64,000 nucleotides of DNA from Eggerthella sp. (GTDB lineage: Bacteria > Actinomycetota > Coriobacteriia > Coriobacteriales > Eggerthellaceae). A program made the translations under genes and the position numbers. Shown here in pieces: positions 8,765 to 16,389 of this stretch (positions are counted from its first letter, which is position 1; each line of letters starts with the position of its first letter). Location of the stretch: assembly GCA_030540085.1 (NCBI GenBank), contig JAUNWY010000008.1:18484-82483 (forward strand). The letters run 5' to 3'. A model generated the notes under the pieces. That model searched no databases. It was not told the origin of the DNA and was given only the letters and a program-made list of their open reading frames with translations.

Positions 8765-8895
8765 TGGGAATATAGGGACAGGTCCCTATATTCCCACCAA
8801 GGCATAGCGCGCAAAGCAAGAGCCCACTTGCGTAGATGATTGCAAGCAGGCTCTCTTCGTTAGGTGGGAAAATGGGACCTGTCCCTATATTCCCA
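8765..8895. repeat. 131-bp REPIN/MITE-like element, copy A
   Basis: Ends with paired palindromes: TGGGAATATAGGGAC / GTCCCTATATTCCCA (8765-8779 and 8782-8796, a perfect 15+15 repeat around AG) at the left, and TGGGAAAATGGGAC-CT-GTCCCTATATTCCCA (8865-8895) at the right. The interior holds an imperfect hairpin (AGAGCC..CTTGC / GCAAG..GGCTCT). Exactly the same length and design recur at 16249-16379. It separates the ubiD promoter from the terminator of the permease gene. No transposase is in the window. Confidence 0.85.
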
Positions 8896-8930
8896 AAAAA
8901 AGAACCCAGAGCGTGCACTCTGGGTTCTTT
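8893..8930 (-). terminator. Terminator of the NCS2-like permease gene
   Basis: Perfect 13-bp stem AAAGAACCCAGAG / CTCTGGGTTCTTT with a 6-nt loop, followed on the minus strand by seven T residues. Those Ts abut the right end of repeat copy A. It lies 50 bases past the permease stop. Confidence 0.9.
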
Positions 8931-8980
8931 CAGGTTTGAAGCCTTTAGCTCCGAGTTTTAGACGTTTCCGTCAGGTGAGG

Positions 8981-10435
8981 CTATTTTTCCTCGTCCTGAA
9001 GCTTACCAGCCTTAGCGGCCTCCAAGCGAGCATGGAGTGCAACCAGCTGGCGCTCAGTCTCTTCATCCTCGATGCGCTGCAGTTCCTTGTTGTAGGCGTA
9101 GTCTGCGCGGATCTTGTCGTTGTCGGAGATGAGCAGGTAGAGGACGATTGCGGCAAGGAAGCCGACGCCACCGCCGCGGGCCACGATGAAGCCTGCGATC
9201 ATGCCTGTCATGCCCTTGTCAAGGTCGTCGCGAACCAGACCGAATGCGATCTGCGAGCAGAGCCAGCCCTGGATGAGCAGTACAACTACGAGGAGTGCTG
9301 CAGATGCTGCAAGGGATGCCTCATACAGAGGATAGACGAACAAACCAAGTACGGTGAACAGCAGGTTGGTACCGGAACCATCGTAGATGGAGTCCATGCC
9401 CTGGCGACCGGACTGCTTATAGCGAGCATAGGTAGCTACGCAGTAAGGAGCGGACAGCGGGCCTGCGAGTGCAGGATAAGGAGCGAACAGGGACAGGATT
9501 ACATTACGAATACCGCAGATGACGTTGGTACGGTTCGGGTCGAACTCGATGTACTCGTCGTCGCGAGCTGCCTGGAGACCAAGCTGTTGAACGGTTACGA
9601 AGTCGCCGTATGCGATAACCCATGCGACCACTGCGTAGGGCAGAGCCGCGATCCAAACGCCGGGATCAGTAGCAAAGCCGATGAACAGAGGCGAAACAAC
9701 TGCGAACAGGCCCATGAAGTCAGGAACCTTGATGATCTCGCCGGACCACTGGAAGTTGAACTCGCCAGCGACGCCGCCTGCGATAAGCAGTGCGATAACA
9801 GCCCAAAGGAAGCTGTAGTTGCCGAGGATGGCAACGAACCTGTTGGTGTCCATGTACTTACGTACGCGCTTGGAGAACATGAGCATGAATACAACTACCA
9901 AGCCGCAGAGGCAGCCAACGGTAACGGTGTCGATAGCGCCGCCGGTCTTCAGGCGAACGGCTACGGCGTTAACGCCAGCGCCCATTACGATACCAGCCTT
10001 GATGGCGGGAGGTACCAGAGTGTTGAGCTTCTTGGATAGGCCTGTTGCACCTAATACAATAAATAGGATGCCTAATTCAAGCTGAATACATGTCAGCATC
10101 TGCAATCGAGCAACGCCTGGGTCGAGCGATTCCAGGAACACGACGATAATTGCCATTGCCGGGGTGATCCAACCGCAAATGGAAGGCTCACCAAGCAGCC
10201 AGTTCAGGGTGTACATTGCCGTTTCAAATACAACCAGTGCCCAAGCCACTGCAGGGTCGAGACCCAAAGAAGTAATAAGAACAGCCAGAGCGCCGTACGA
10301 AGTACAAGCATTCATCAGGCCGGTTACTACTTCAGGTGGTGAGATCTTGAAGTGAATGAACGGAAGACGAATACGGAATAGGCCAACTTTCCAACATGGC
10401 TGAATACCACCGTATTCACGCTTTAGCATAGCCAT
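8981..10435 (-). CDS. Polytopic membrane permease, NCS2 (xanthine/uracil)-like
   Basis: A 484-residue, very hydrophobic protein with roughly 12 to 14 predicted membrane spans and a charged C-terminal tail (about residues 440-484, rich in Glu and Lys, likely cytoplasmic helix). Segments such as PPEVVTGLMNACTSYGALAV, STQ-like PAIKAGIVMGAGVNAVAVRL and the mid-protein PYAVVAWVIAYGDFV recall the nucleobase/ascorbate (NCS2) and related 7+7 inverted-repeat permeases, but the match is distant and the substrate unclear. GGAGAGAGGGG precedes the ATG. Position beside ubiD-ubiX and possession of the same upstream palindromes suggest it imports the acid that UbiD decarboxylates, or exports the product; this is inference. 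Confidence 0.65.
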   Translation of the reverse strand: MAMLKREYGGIQPCWKVGLFRIRLPFIHFKISPPEVVTGLMNACTSYGALAVLITSLGLDPAVAWALVVFETAMYTLNWLLGEPSICGWITPAMAIIVVFLESLDPGVARLQMLTCIQLELGILFIVLGATGLSKKLNTLVPPAIKAGIVMGAGVNAVAVRLKTGGAIDTVTVGCLCGLVVVFMLMFSKRVRKYMDTNRFVAILGNYSFLWAVIALLIAGGVAGEFNFQWSGEIIKVPDFMGLFAVVSPLFIGFATDPGVWIAALPYAVVAWVIAYGDFVTVQQLGLQAARDDEYIEFDPNRTNVICGIRNVILSLFAPYPALAGPLSAPYCVATYARYKQSGRQGMDSIYDGSGTNLLFTVLGLFVYPLYEASLAASAALLVVVLLIQGWLCSQIAFGLVRDDLDKGMTGMIAGFIVARGGGVGFLAAIVLYLLISDNDKIRADYAYNKELQRIEDEETERQLVALHARLEAAKAGKLQDEEK

Positions 10436-11165
10436 CGCTTAGCCCCTCTCTCCTCTTGCGCATCCCTGCGCAAAAATAAAATCGACCATCTTTCTCCTCC
10501 TTCTTTGATTGCATCAGGCTCACACGTGCACGCTTGCTTACCTAACGCCTTCAACCAATCGGGAAAAGAATTGGAGAGAGTTCTGCTTCACTTGGCTGTT
10601 AGAGCTTTTAGCCCCAAAGGCTAAGCCAAACGGAAATCCCAACTTCCCCCGATCCCTTGAAGATGGTCCCTACTACGAACTATTGCGCCTTGTGCCCGAT
10701 CCCCCGATGGGCGGCGCTTAGGTTCAATTGCGATTATTCTCCATTAGATGAACATGTTCTAATTGATTGCGAACGTGTTTTACATAGCTCAGGCGAATGA
10801 TATTCACTGAAGTTATGCAAAACGCTCTATCCATCACCCAAATCCACATTTTCACCCCTCAATATCTCTGACATGCGGCGTTACCGTTCTGTCAACCGAT
10901 TAATGCAAATCGCATCCATTGCGAAAGCAAATGAAACCCCACAATCTATTGATTTCCGTTGGTTTCATCGTTTTTCGCACACTTACCGTTTCCTTCTTGA
11001 CGCAAATAAGCAAGATCCCGTAACTTTTCCCGAGGATCTTTTTTTGGAGTCGGTACGCCAGAGTGGGGCGTTGCTTAGCGCAATGGACGTGTGTTACCCG
11101 GGACTCTGTGCTTCAAGACGAGAATTCGCATCTGTTCCACCTATATAAGAGAGGAGCACTACGGA
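10436..11165. promoter_or_regulatory. Long divergent intergenic region with two GAACRTGTTY sites
   Basis: About 730 bases without a convincing gene; short frames here lack ribosome sites and family features. It carries GAACATGTTC at 10750-10759 and GAACGTGTTT at 10771-10780, exactly 21 bp (two helical turns) apart, a layout suited to cooperative binding of one regulator. The DNA from 10730 to 11050 is visibly more AT-rich than the coding DNA around it. The sites lie about 310 bases upstream of the permease start and 400 upstream of the transporter start at 11166, so either or both could be controlled. Confidence 0.55.
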
Positions 11166-12452
11166 ATGATCGCCTTAACTACCGCTCAGATCATCGCGAT
11201 TGTCATCTTCGTCGTCGTGATGGCACTCATCATTTCCGAAAAAGTGCATCGCACCACCGCCGCGCTTGCAGGCGCGGTAGCCCTAATCCTTTCGGGGGTT
11301 CTTACCTTCGATAACGGAGTAGAGCACATCGACTTCGGAACGCTTGGCGTTCTGGTTGGCATGATGATCTTCGTTGCCGTCGTTAAGAACTCGGGCATCT
11401 TCGAGTACCTGGCAATTAGAGCTGCCAAATTGGCGAAGGGCAATCCCTGGATAATCATGGTGTTGTTCTGCCTTATCACCGCTGTTCTTTCCGCGTTCCT
11501 GGACAACGTCACCACCGTTTTGCTTATCGGCCCTGTTACCTACACCGTTTGCAAGATGCTGGAGATCAACCCCATTCCGTTCTTCCTGACGGAAATCATT
11601 TCTTCGAACGTTGGTGGCACCGCAACACTCATCGGCGATCCGCCGAACATCATGATCGGCTCTGCTACGGGCCTTACGTTCTTCGACTTCTTGGCAATCA
11701 ATGGCCCTGCTGTACTTATCATCCTGCTTGTTTCCCTGCTGATGTTCTACGTAATGTACGGCAAGAAGATGGGCGTATCCGCTGAAAAGCAGGCCTCGGT
11801 TATGCAGCTGCACGCCCATGAGGCCATCAAGAGCCAGACGCTGTTCAAGAAGAGTGTTGTAATGATCGCCCTGGTTGCGCTTGCCTTTGTAGTACACGGT
11901 GCACTGCACATCGAACCGAGCGTTGTTGCCCTTACCGCAGCAGCCATCATGTTGCTCATCGGCAAATCCGACGTAGAGCACACACTCATGGACGTTGAGT
12001 GGGCCACCATCGGCTTCTTCGCTGGCTTGTTCGTGGTTGTTGGCGGCCTCGCCGAAACCGGCGTTATCGAAATGATGGCCTACGCGCTGATCGACATCAC
12101 CGGCGGCGACATGATGATTACCATCATCGTGCTGGTATGGGCATCGGCCATCATCTCTTCCTTCCTGGATAACATCCCGCTGGTTGCCACCCTTATCCCC
12201 ATCATCACCACGATGGAGGCAACGGGCATGGATGTAACGCCTTTGTGGTGGGCAGTGTCCCTCGGCGCCTGCATCGGCGGCATCGGCACGCTCATCGGCG
12301 CTTCTGCCAACGTGGTTCTGGCGGGCATCTCCGGCAAGTACGGCCACCCCATCACCTTCATGGACTACACCAAGGTTGGCTTCCCCATGATGTTGGTATT
12401 CACCGCCATCAGCTGCGTTTACCTGGTACTCCGCTTCTGCGTATTCGTCTAG
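11166..12452 (+). CDS. ArsB/NhaD-type ion transporter (IT superfamily), copy 1
   Basis: A 428-residue integral membrane protein of about 11 spans. The family motifs are clear: an N-terminal ISEKVHRTTAALAGA, FLDNVTTVLLIGPVT in the first repeat and SFLDNIPLVATLIPII in the second, plus GGTATLIGDPPNIMIGSA and GGIGTLIGASANVVL. These duplicated FLDN/GDPPN motifs define the ArsB/NhaD/P-protein family of arsenite, Na+/H+ or dicarboxylate carriers; which ion is carried cannot be said. Start at 11166 is set by AGGAG nine bases upstream. The next gene is a close paralogue; each has its own terminator, so they are separate transcription units from a tandem duplication. Confidence 0.88.
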   Translation: MIALTTAQIIAIVIFVVVMALIISEKVHRTTAALAGAVALILSGVLTFDNGVEHIDFGTLGVLVGMMIFVAVVKNSGIFEYLAIRAAKLAKGNPWIIMVLFCLITAVLSAFLDNVTTVLLIGPVTYTVCKMLEINPIPFFLTEIISSNVGGTATLIGDPPNIMIGSATGLTFFDFLAINGPAVLIILLVSLLMFYVMYGKKMGVSAEKQASVMQLHAHEAIKSQTLFKKSVVMIALVALAFVVHGALHIEPSVVALTAAAIMLLIGKSDVEHTLMDVEWATIGFFAGLFVVVGGLAETGVIEMMAYALIDITGGDMMITIIVLVWASAIISSFLDNIPLVATLIPIITTMEATGMDVTPLWWAVSLGACIGGIGTLIGASANVVLAGISGKYGHPITFMDYTKVGFPMMLVFTAISCVYLVLRFCVFV

Positions 12453-12514
12453 CATCTGGCACCCTGCCGTAGCACACGGCAAGAACGCCCGCAACATCGC
12501 ATACGCATAGCACA

Positions 12515-12543
12515 GGACCCCGCTTCGGCGGGGTCCTTTTTTT
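12515..12543 (+). terminator. Terminator of transporter copy 1
   Basis: Perfect 9-bp GC-rich stem GGACCCCGC / GCGGGGTCC with a TTCG loop followed by seven Ts. Confidence 0.95.
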
Positions 12544-12730
12544 GTGAATGAATCACCCACTAAATGCCAATCGTTGTTCGCGACCATTTGATGAACGCGT
12601 TATTGACGCTTAAATTGCCTAGCCGTACCCTTTCTATAAGGGAAGTCCGATGCTCATTAGGAGGCCAATGGCCTTCTTTTGTTTTATTGCATCGGTTGTG
12701 GGGGGCTACACTTCCCGCAAGAGAGAAGGT

Positions 12731-12750
12731 CCGTTTCCCCAGGGAAACGG
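12731..12750 (+). promoter_or_regulatory. Leader hairpin upstream of transporter copy 2
   Basis: Perfect 9-bp inverted repeat CCGTTTCCC / GGGAAACGG around a 2-nt centre, ending nine bases before the AGGAG ribosome site of the next gene. No T-tract follows. As DNA it could be an operator; as RNA the 2-nt loop would open to about 4-6 nt, and the hairpin could influence initiation. Confidence 0.5.
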
Positions 12751-12772
12751 GGTTAAGTTAGGAGTGGTGTAT

Positions 12773-14056
12773 ATGCCTGAATTCACTACACCGCAGATCA
12801 TTTCAATAGTGATCTTCATTGTGGTGTTCGCGCTGATCATCTCGGAAAAGGTCCACCGTACGGTCGCCGCGCTTGCGGGCGCCGTTGTGCTCATCCTGAC
12901 GGGTATCCTCAGTTTTGATACCGGCATGGAGCACATCGACTTCGGCACGCTGGGCGTCTTGGTAGGCATGATGATATTCGTTGCCGTAGTTAAGAATTCA
13001 GGCATATTCGAATACATCGCTATTCGAACAGCGAAGATAGCGAAGGGCAACCCATGGGTAATCATGGTGCTGTTTTGTATTATCACCGCTGTTCTTTCCG
13101 CGTTTTTGGACAACGTCACCACGGTATTGCTTATCGGCCCCGTTACCTTCACGGTTTGCAAGATGCTCGAGTTGAGCCCCGTACCGTTCTTCATCACTGA
13201 GATCATGGCCTCCAACATCGGCGGCACGGCAACGCTCATCGGCGACCCGCCGAACATCATGATCGGCTCCGCCGCCCACCTGACGTTCATGGACTTCCTG
13301 GTATTCAACGGTCCCGCCATTGTTGTAATCATGGTTGTTGCCATTGCCATCTTCTATGTGATGTACGGTCGCAACATGGGCGCTTCCGCCGAACAGCAAG
13401 CCTCCATCATGCAGCTCCACGCTCATGAAGCTATCAAGGATAAGTCGCTCTTCAATAAGAGTGTTGTAATGATTGCCCTGGTTGCCGTCGCTTTTGTATG
13501 CCACAGCATGGTGGGCGTCGAACCGAGCGTTGTTGCCCTTACCGCAGCTGCCATCATGCTGCTTATCAGCCGCGCAGAGGTAGAGAAAATCCTGCTTGAC
13601 GTTGAATGGGCAACTATCGGCTTCTTCGCTGGCCTGTTTATCGTAGTTGGCGGCTTGGCAGAAACCGGCGTTATCAATATGCTCGCCAATGGCCTTATCG
13701 ATATCACCGGCGGCGATATGCTTATCACCATCATCGTGCTGGTATGGGCATCGGCAATCATCTCTTCCTTCCTGGACAACATCCCCATGGTTGCTACGCT
13801 TATCCCGATTCTGATTGCCATGGAGTCTACCGGCGTCGACGTTATGCCTTATTGGTGGGCTATTTCCCTGGGTGCCTGCATCGGCGGCATCGGCACGCTC
13901 ATCGGCGCTTCCGCGAACGTAGTGCTTTCAGGTATGTCCGGACGCTATGGCTACCCCATCAGCTTCATGGACTACACCAAGGTTGGCTTCCCGCTGATGC
14001 TGGTCTTCACCGCTATCAGCTGCGCATGGCTCCTGATCCGCTTCTGCGTGTTCTAA
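12773..14056 (+). CDS. ArsB/NhaD-type ion transporter (IT superfamily), copy 2
   Basis: A 427-residue paralogue of the preceding gene; the two proteins align end to end without large gaps and share every family motif (SFLDNIPMVATLIPIL, GGTATLIGDPPNIMIGSA, GGIGTLIGASANVVL). Differences are concentrated in the N-terminal end and the loop near residue 200. The start at 12773 is set by AGGAG eight bases upstream; a longer frame from 12650 would add a poorly conserved, hairpin-containing leader. It has a different leader from copy 1, so the pair may be expressed under different conditions, for example different ions or pH. Confidence 0.88.
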   Translation: MPEFTTPQIISIVIFIVVFALIISEKVHRTVAALAGAVVLILTGILSFDTGMEHIDFGTLGVLVGMMIFVAVVKNSGIFEYIAIRTAKIAKGNPWVIMVLFCIITAVLSAFLDNVTTVLLIGPVTFTVCKMLELSPVPFFITEIMASNIGGTATLIGDPPNIMIGSAAHLTFMDFLVFNGPAIVVIMVVAIAIFYVMYGRNMGASAEQQASIMQLHAHEAIKDKSLFNKSVVMIALVAVAFVCHSMVGVEPSVVALTAAAIMLLISRAEVEKILLDVEWATIGFFAGLFIVVGGLAETGVINMLANGLIDITGGDMLITIIVLVWASAIISSFLDNIPMVATLIPILIAMESTGVDVMPYWWAISLGACIGGIGTLIGASANVVLSGMSGRYGYPISFMDYTKVGFPLMLVFTAISCAWLLIRFCVF

Positions 14057-14129
14057 GATTTCAGCTGCTTAGCACATATGCAAACCGCTTAGGTTTTGCC
14101 GTAATCTGACGAAGCAAGCATGACCACAA

Positions 14130-14157
14130 GGACCCCGCTTCTGCGGGGTCCTTTTTT
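14130..14157 (+). terminator. Terminator of transporter copy 2
   Basis: Stem GGACCCCGC / GCGGGGTCC, loop TTCT, then six Ts. The stem is identical to that after copy 1, showing that the duplication included the terminator. Confidence 0.95.
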
Positions 14158-14293
14158 GCCTGCAGGCAGGGAGTCGATTCCCCCTGTAGCGATGTTATTG
14201 CGGCACTTTTTAGCACGATGCAGGTATTGAGCTTCCAAGCTGCGCGCAAGCAGGTACACTAGCTGCTAACACTTTTATTGAAAGGAACCCATT

Positions 14294-14722
14294 ATGAGCA
14301 ATGAAGGTAAGCGCGTTCGCACCCACTACACCGGCACGTTCGACGACGGCACGGTATTCGACTCTTCCGTTGAGCGCGGCGAGCCCCTTGAATTCGTATG
14401 CATGGCAGGCCAGATGATCCCTGGCTTTGACGCTGCTGTGAAGGAAATGGAAGTTGGCGAAACCAAGAACGTTCACCTGCCCGCATCCGAAGCATATGGC
14501 GAGCATGACGAACAGCTGGTTCAGACCATCCCCACCGCCCAGATCCCTGGCGCCGAAGACCTCCCTGTTGGCCAGCGCATCTACCTCCAGGGCCCTGGCG
14601 GTCAGCCCATCCCTGCCCTGGTTGTTGAGGTTACCGATGAAACCGTAACCTTCGACCTGAACCATGAAATGGCAGGCAAGGACCTTAACTTCGAGATCAC
14701 CCTTGTTGAGGTCGTCGAATAA
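14294..14722 (+). CDS. FKBP-type peptidyl-prolyl cis-trans isomerase (SlyD-like)
   Basis: A 142-residue FKBP domain with the inserted IF-type flap seen in SlyD-like isomerases. Visible motifs: VRTHYTGTFDDGTVFDSS, MIPGFDAAVKEMEVGE (the ligand-pocket loop) and a C-terminal LNFEITLVEVVE strand that closes the sheet. It catalyses prolyl isomerisation and can act as a chaperone in the cytoplasm. The His-rich metal-binding tail of E. coli SlyD is missing. AAAGGAACCC precedes the ATG. It is monocistronic and followed by two terminators. Confidence 0.93.
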   Translation: MSNEGKRVRTHYTGTFDDGTVFDSSVERGEPLEFVCMAGQMIPGFDAAVKEMEVGETKNVHLPASEAYGEHDEQLVQTIPTAQIPGAEDLPVGQRIYLQGPGGQPIPALVVEVTDETVTFDLNHEMAGKDLNFEITLVEVVE

Positions 14723-14747
14723 AACTGGCAATATGCCACGTTACAAG

Positions 14748-14776
14748 AAACGGGAGCGCTTTGAGCTCCCGTTTTC
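14748..14776 (+). terminator. First terminator after the FKBP gene
   Basis: Stem AAACGGGAGC / GCTCCCGTTT (10 bp, 7-nt loop) running into TTTTCTT. Confidence 0.9.
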
Positions 14777-14784
14777 TTATTGAA

Positions 14785-14814
14785 AGAAGGTTCGCGCAGG
14801 CGAACCTTCTTGTT
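14785..14814 (+). terminator. Second tandem hairpin after the FKBP gene
   Basis: Perfect 11-bp stem AGAAGGTTCGC / GCGAACCTTCT with a 4-nt loop followed by TGTTT, just downstream of the first terminator. Confidence 0.7.
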
Positions 14815-14947
14815 TATTGACGCAATGATCACCCACGGAAACAGTCAGATGCGTTGTCGGCCCAACGGGCGCAATGGACTGCAGCAAACGCAACTTGGGC
14901 AACGCTGCTAAAGATGGCACCAAATCTAGCTCAGGCAACGCGAATAA

Positions 14948-14996
14948 ATAAAAAAGCCCGAGATGCGCGCCAGCATTGCCGCACGCATCTCGGGCT
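14948..14996 (-). terminator. Terminator of the thioesterase gene
   Basis: 13-bp stem AGCCCGAGATGCG / CGCATCTCGGGCT; on the minus strand it is followed by a run of Ts. It lies 20 bases past the thioesterase stop; A-rich flanks on both sides may make it bidirectional. Confidence 0.9.
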
Positions 14997-15017
14997 AAAA
15001 AACGTTCGAAAGAAAAA

Positions 15018-15392
15018 TTATTTCTTCTTGCCGTACATGGTCATCTGAGAAACATTGAACAACTCGCCATCGGACTCGCGGTATTGCTCGACCTTCCATT
15101 GGGAAATGCGACCGCCAGCGCGAATAGGCGTTGCCACCGTTTTCACCGTGTCGCCCGCCTTCACGGGAAGGAGATGGGTGCTGGAAACCTCGACGCCCAG
15201 AAAGAACATCTTGTCGTTGTCATAATGGTCGGTGCAGCACTGGCTTGCAGCGTTTTCAGCCAAAGCAGCGCTGATGCCACCATGCAGCACGCCATGAGGC
15301 TGAAGCATGTTTTCGGTAACCAGCATACGCGTAACGTACTTGTCGGGCGTGCTTTCAACAAGCTCAATACCCAGAAGATCAGAAAGTGCCAT
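15018..15392 (-). CDS. PaaI/YdiI-type hot-dog acyl-CoA thioesterase
   Basis: A 124-residue single hot-dog domain. The family signature MLQPHGVLHGGISAALAENA (around residues 30-50) includes the HGG oxyanion motif and the downstream Glu/Asn catalytic helix. These enzymes hydrolyse aromatic or medium-chain acyl-CoA esters, such as phenylacetyl-CoA or DHNA-CoA. A weak GGAGG-like site (GAGGAGGGGAGCCC) precedes the ATG. It is monocistronic. Substrate choice between menaquinone precursor and catabolic aryl-CoA cannot be made from sequence. Confidence 0.85.
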   Translation of the reverse strand: MALSDLLGIELVESTPDKYVTRMLVTENMLQPHGVLHGGISAALAENAASQCCTDHYDNDKMFFLGVEVSSTHLLPVKAGDTVKTVATPIRAGGRISQWKVEQYRESDGELFNVSQMTMYGKKK

Positions 15393-15479
15393 AGGGCTCC
15401 CCTCCTCGAAGCAAAATACTGCTACGTATTATCGCATGTTGCCCACAGCGAAAAACGATTCCCTTGGTTAACCTACCCA

Positions 15480-16169
15480 TTACGGCAGTTTTGAGGAAAT
15501 GGACTTAGCTTCTTCGTGTGCCTGGGCCAAGCCCTCCGCCTTCACCTTTTCGAACTGGGCCCTTACGTCTTCAAGCTCTTCCTTGGCGGCGGCAAGCTCC
15601 AGTTCTTTTTCCCTTACCGCTTCCTGGAGCAAACGCTGATCGCGCTGGATGGGCAACTCGTCGTCTTCGGGTTTCGGATGGTTGTCGAAATAGCCCGTTT
15701 GGCCGCGCACGTTCCAAGCACAAGCAGCATAGGCGAGCACCACAATGAGAGAGAAGACCATGGCAGGGTCAACCTGTCCCATCGACCATGCGCTGACAAC
15801 CTGCCATACCGACAGCAGTGCCGTAAGAAATGCCGACCAGAAGAACAACGTGATCCGTCGCGGGTCGTGAGCGCCCCATAGCCCGGACAGGGCAATGATC
15901 AAGTTGAATACGCCGCTGAGCACCGTGGAACCGCCAAACGTGATATTGGGAACGAGCTCGGTCGGATCGAACAGGCCAATAGAGCGAATAGTAAGAAAGC
16001 CAGCGCCTACTGCAATTTCCAACAACGCCCAGACAAGGTAGATCAAACACAGGATACGCGTACGGGTTTGCCATATGGTATAGGGAGTTCCATCTGCGGA
16101 AATGCGCACTTTCTTTTGACGTTTCTTCTTTTCAGCAAGCTCTTCTCGAACCACAAACTCCCCTTCCAC
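15480..16169 (-). CDS. Small integral membrane protein with C-terminal coiled coil
   Basis: No recognised family. A basic N-terminus (about residues 10-30) is followed by four predicted membrane segments between residues 33 and 155, including ILCLIYLVWALLEIAVGAGF and ALLSVWQVVSAWSM, then a soluble tail (about 165-229) of heptad-like Glu/Lys/Ala repeats, a likely coiled coil. Start is uncertain: the longest frame uses a GTG at 16169 with no ribosome site, whereas a GTG at 16154 lies just behind AAGGGGAG. It could be a membrane scaffold or stress protein; function unknown. Repeat copy B lies upstream. Confidence 0.6.
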   Translation of the reverse strand: MEGEFVVREELAEKKKRQKKVRISADGTPYTIWQTRTRILCLIYLVWALLEIAVGAGFLTIRSIGLFDPTELVPNITFGGSTVLSGVFNLIIALSGLWGAHDPRRITLFFWSAFLTALLSVWQVVSAWSMGQVDPAMVFSLIVVLAYAACAWNVRGQTGYFDNHPKPEDDELPIQRDQRLLQEAVREKELELAAAKEELEDVRAQFEKVKAEGLAQAHEEAKSISSKLP

Positions 16170-16248
16170 TGTTCTTGCCCATGATAGCGCATGGAAACCA
16201 CCGCCTCACTTGCGCTTCCTTCGAAGTTCCGCAGATGTAAGAAAGAAC

Positions 16249-16379
16249 TGGGAATATAGGGACAGGTCCCATTTTCCCACCCAAGAAAAAGGCCTCGCTT
16301 GCAGCAAAACACGCAAGCGAGGCCCTGCCTCTGTTCGCTAAAACCAACTGGGAAAATGGGACCTGTCCCTATATTCCCA
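16249..16379. repeat. 131-bp REPIN/MITE element, copy B, with target-site duplication
   Basis: The two 31-bp ends (16249-16279 and 16349-16379) are perfect inverted repeats of each other, each itself a near-palindrome built from TGGGAATATAGGGAC and GTCCCATTTTCCCA. The interior has a perfect 12-bp stem GGCCTCGCTTGC / GCAAGCGAGGCC (16291-16302, 16313-16324). The element is flanked directly by AGAAC on both sides (16244-16248, 16380-16384), a 5-bp target-site duplication. It lies ten bases past the pheT stop, where its GC-rich stem may act in 3'-end formation. Confidence 0.9.
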
Positions 16380-16389
16380 AGAACAAGAG

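Larger units (their letters stand above)
12453..12772. other. Intergenic region between the two paralogous transporters
   Basis: About 320 bases with no gene. It contains the terminator of copy 1 (12515-12543) and, close to copy 2, a perfect hairpin at 12731-12750. Confidence 0.6.

Noticed and set aside
8696..8918. Longer start for the UbiD-family gene
   Set aside because: The extra 74 codons would be translated repeat and promoter DNA; the ATG at 8696 has the ribosome site.
10873..11148. 91-codon frame in the 10.4-11.1 kb gap as a gene
   Set aside because: No ribosome site, no recognisable domain, and AT-rich DNA with regulatory palindromes nearby; most likely non-coding.
11283..12587. 434-codon minus-strand open frame opposite transporter copy 1
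   Set aside because: Polar, low-complexity translation typical of the antisense of membrane-protein genes.
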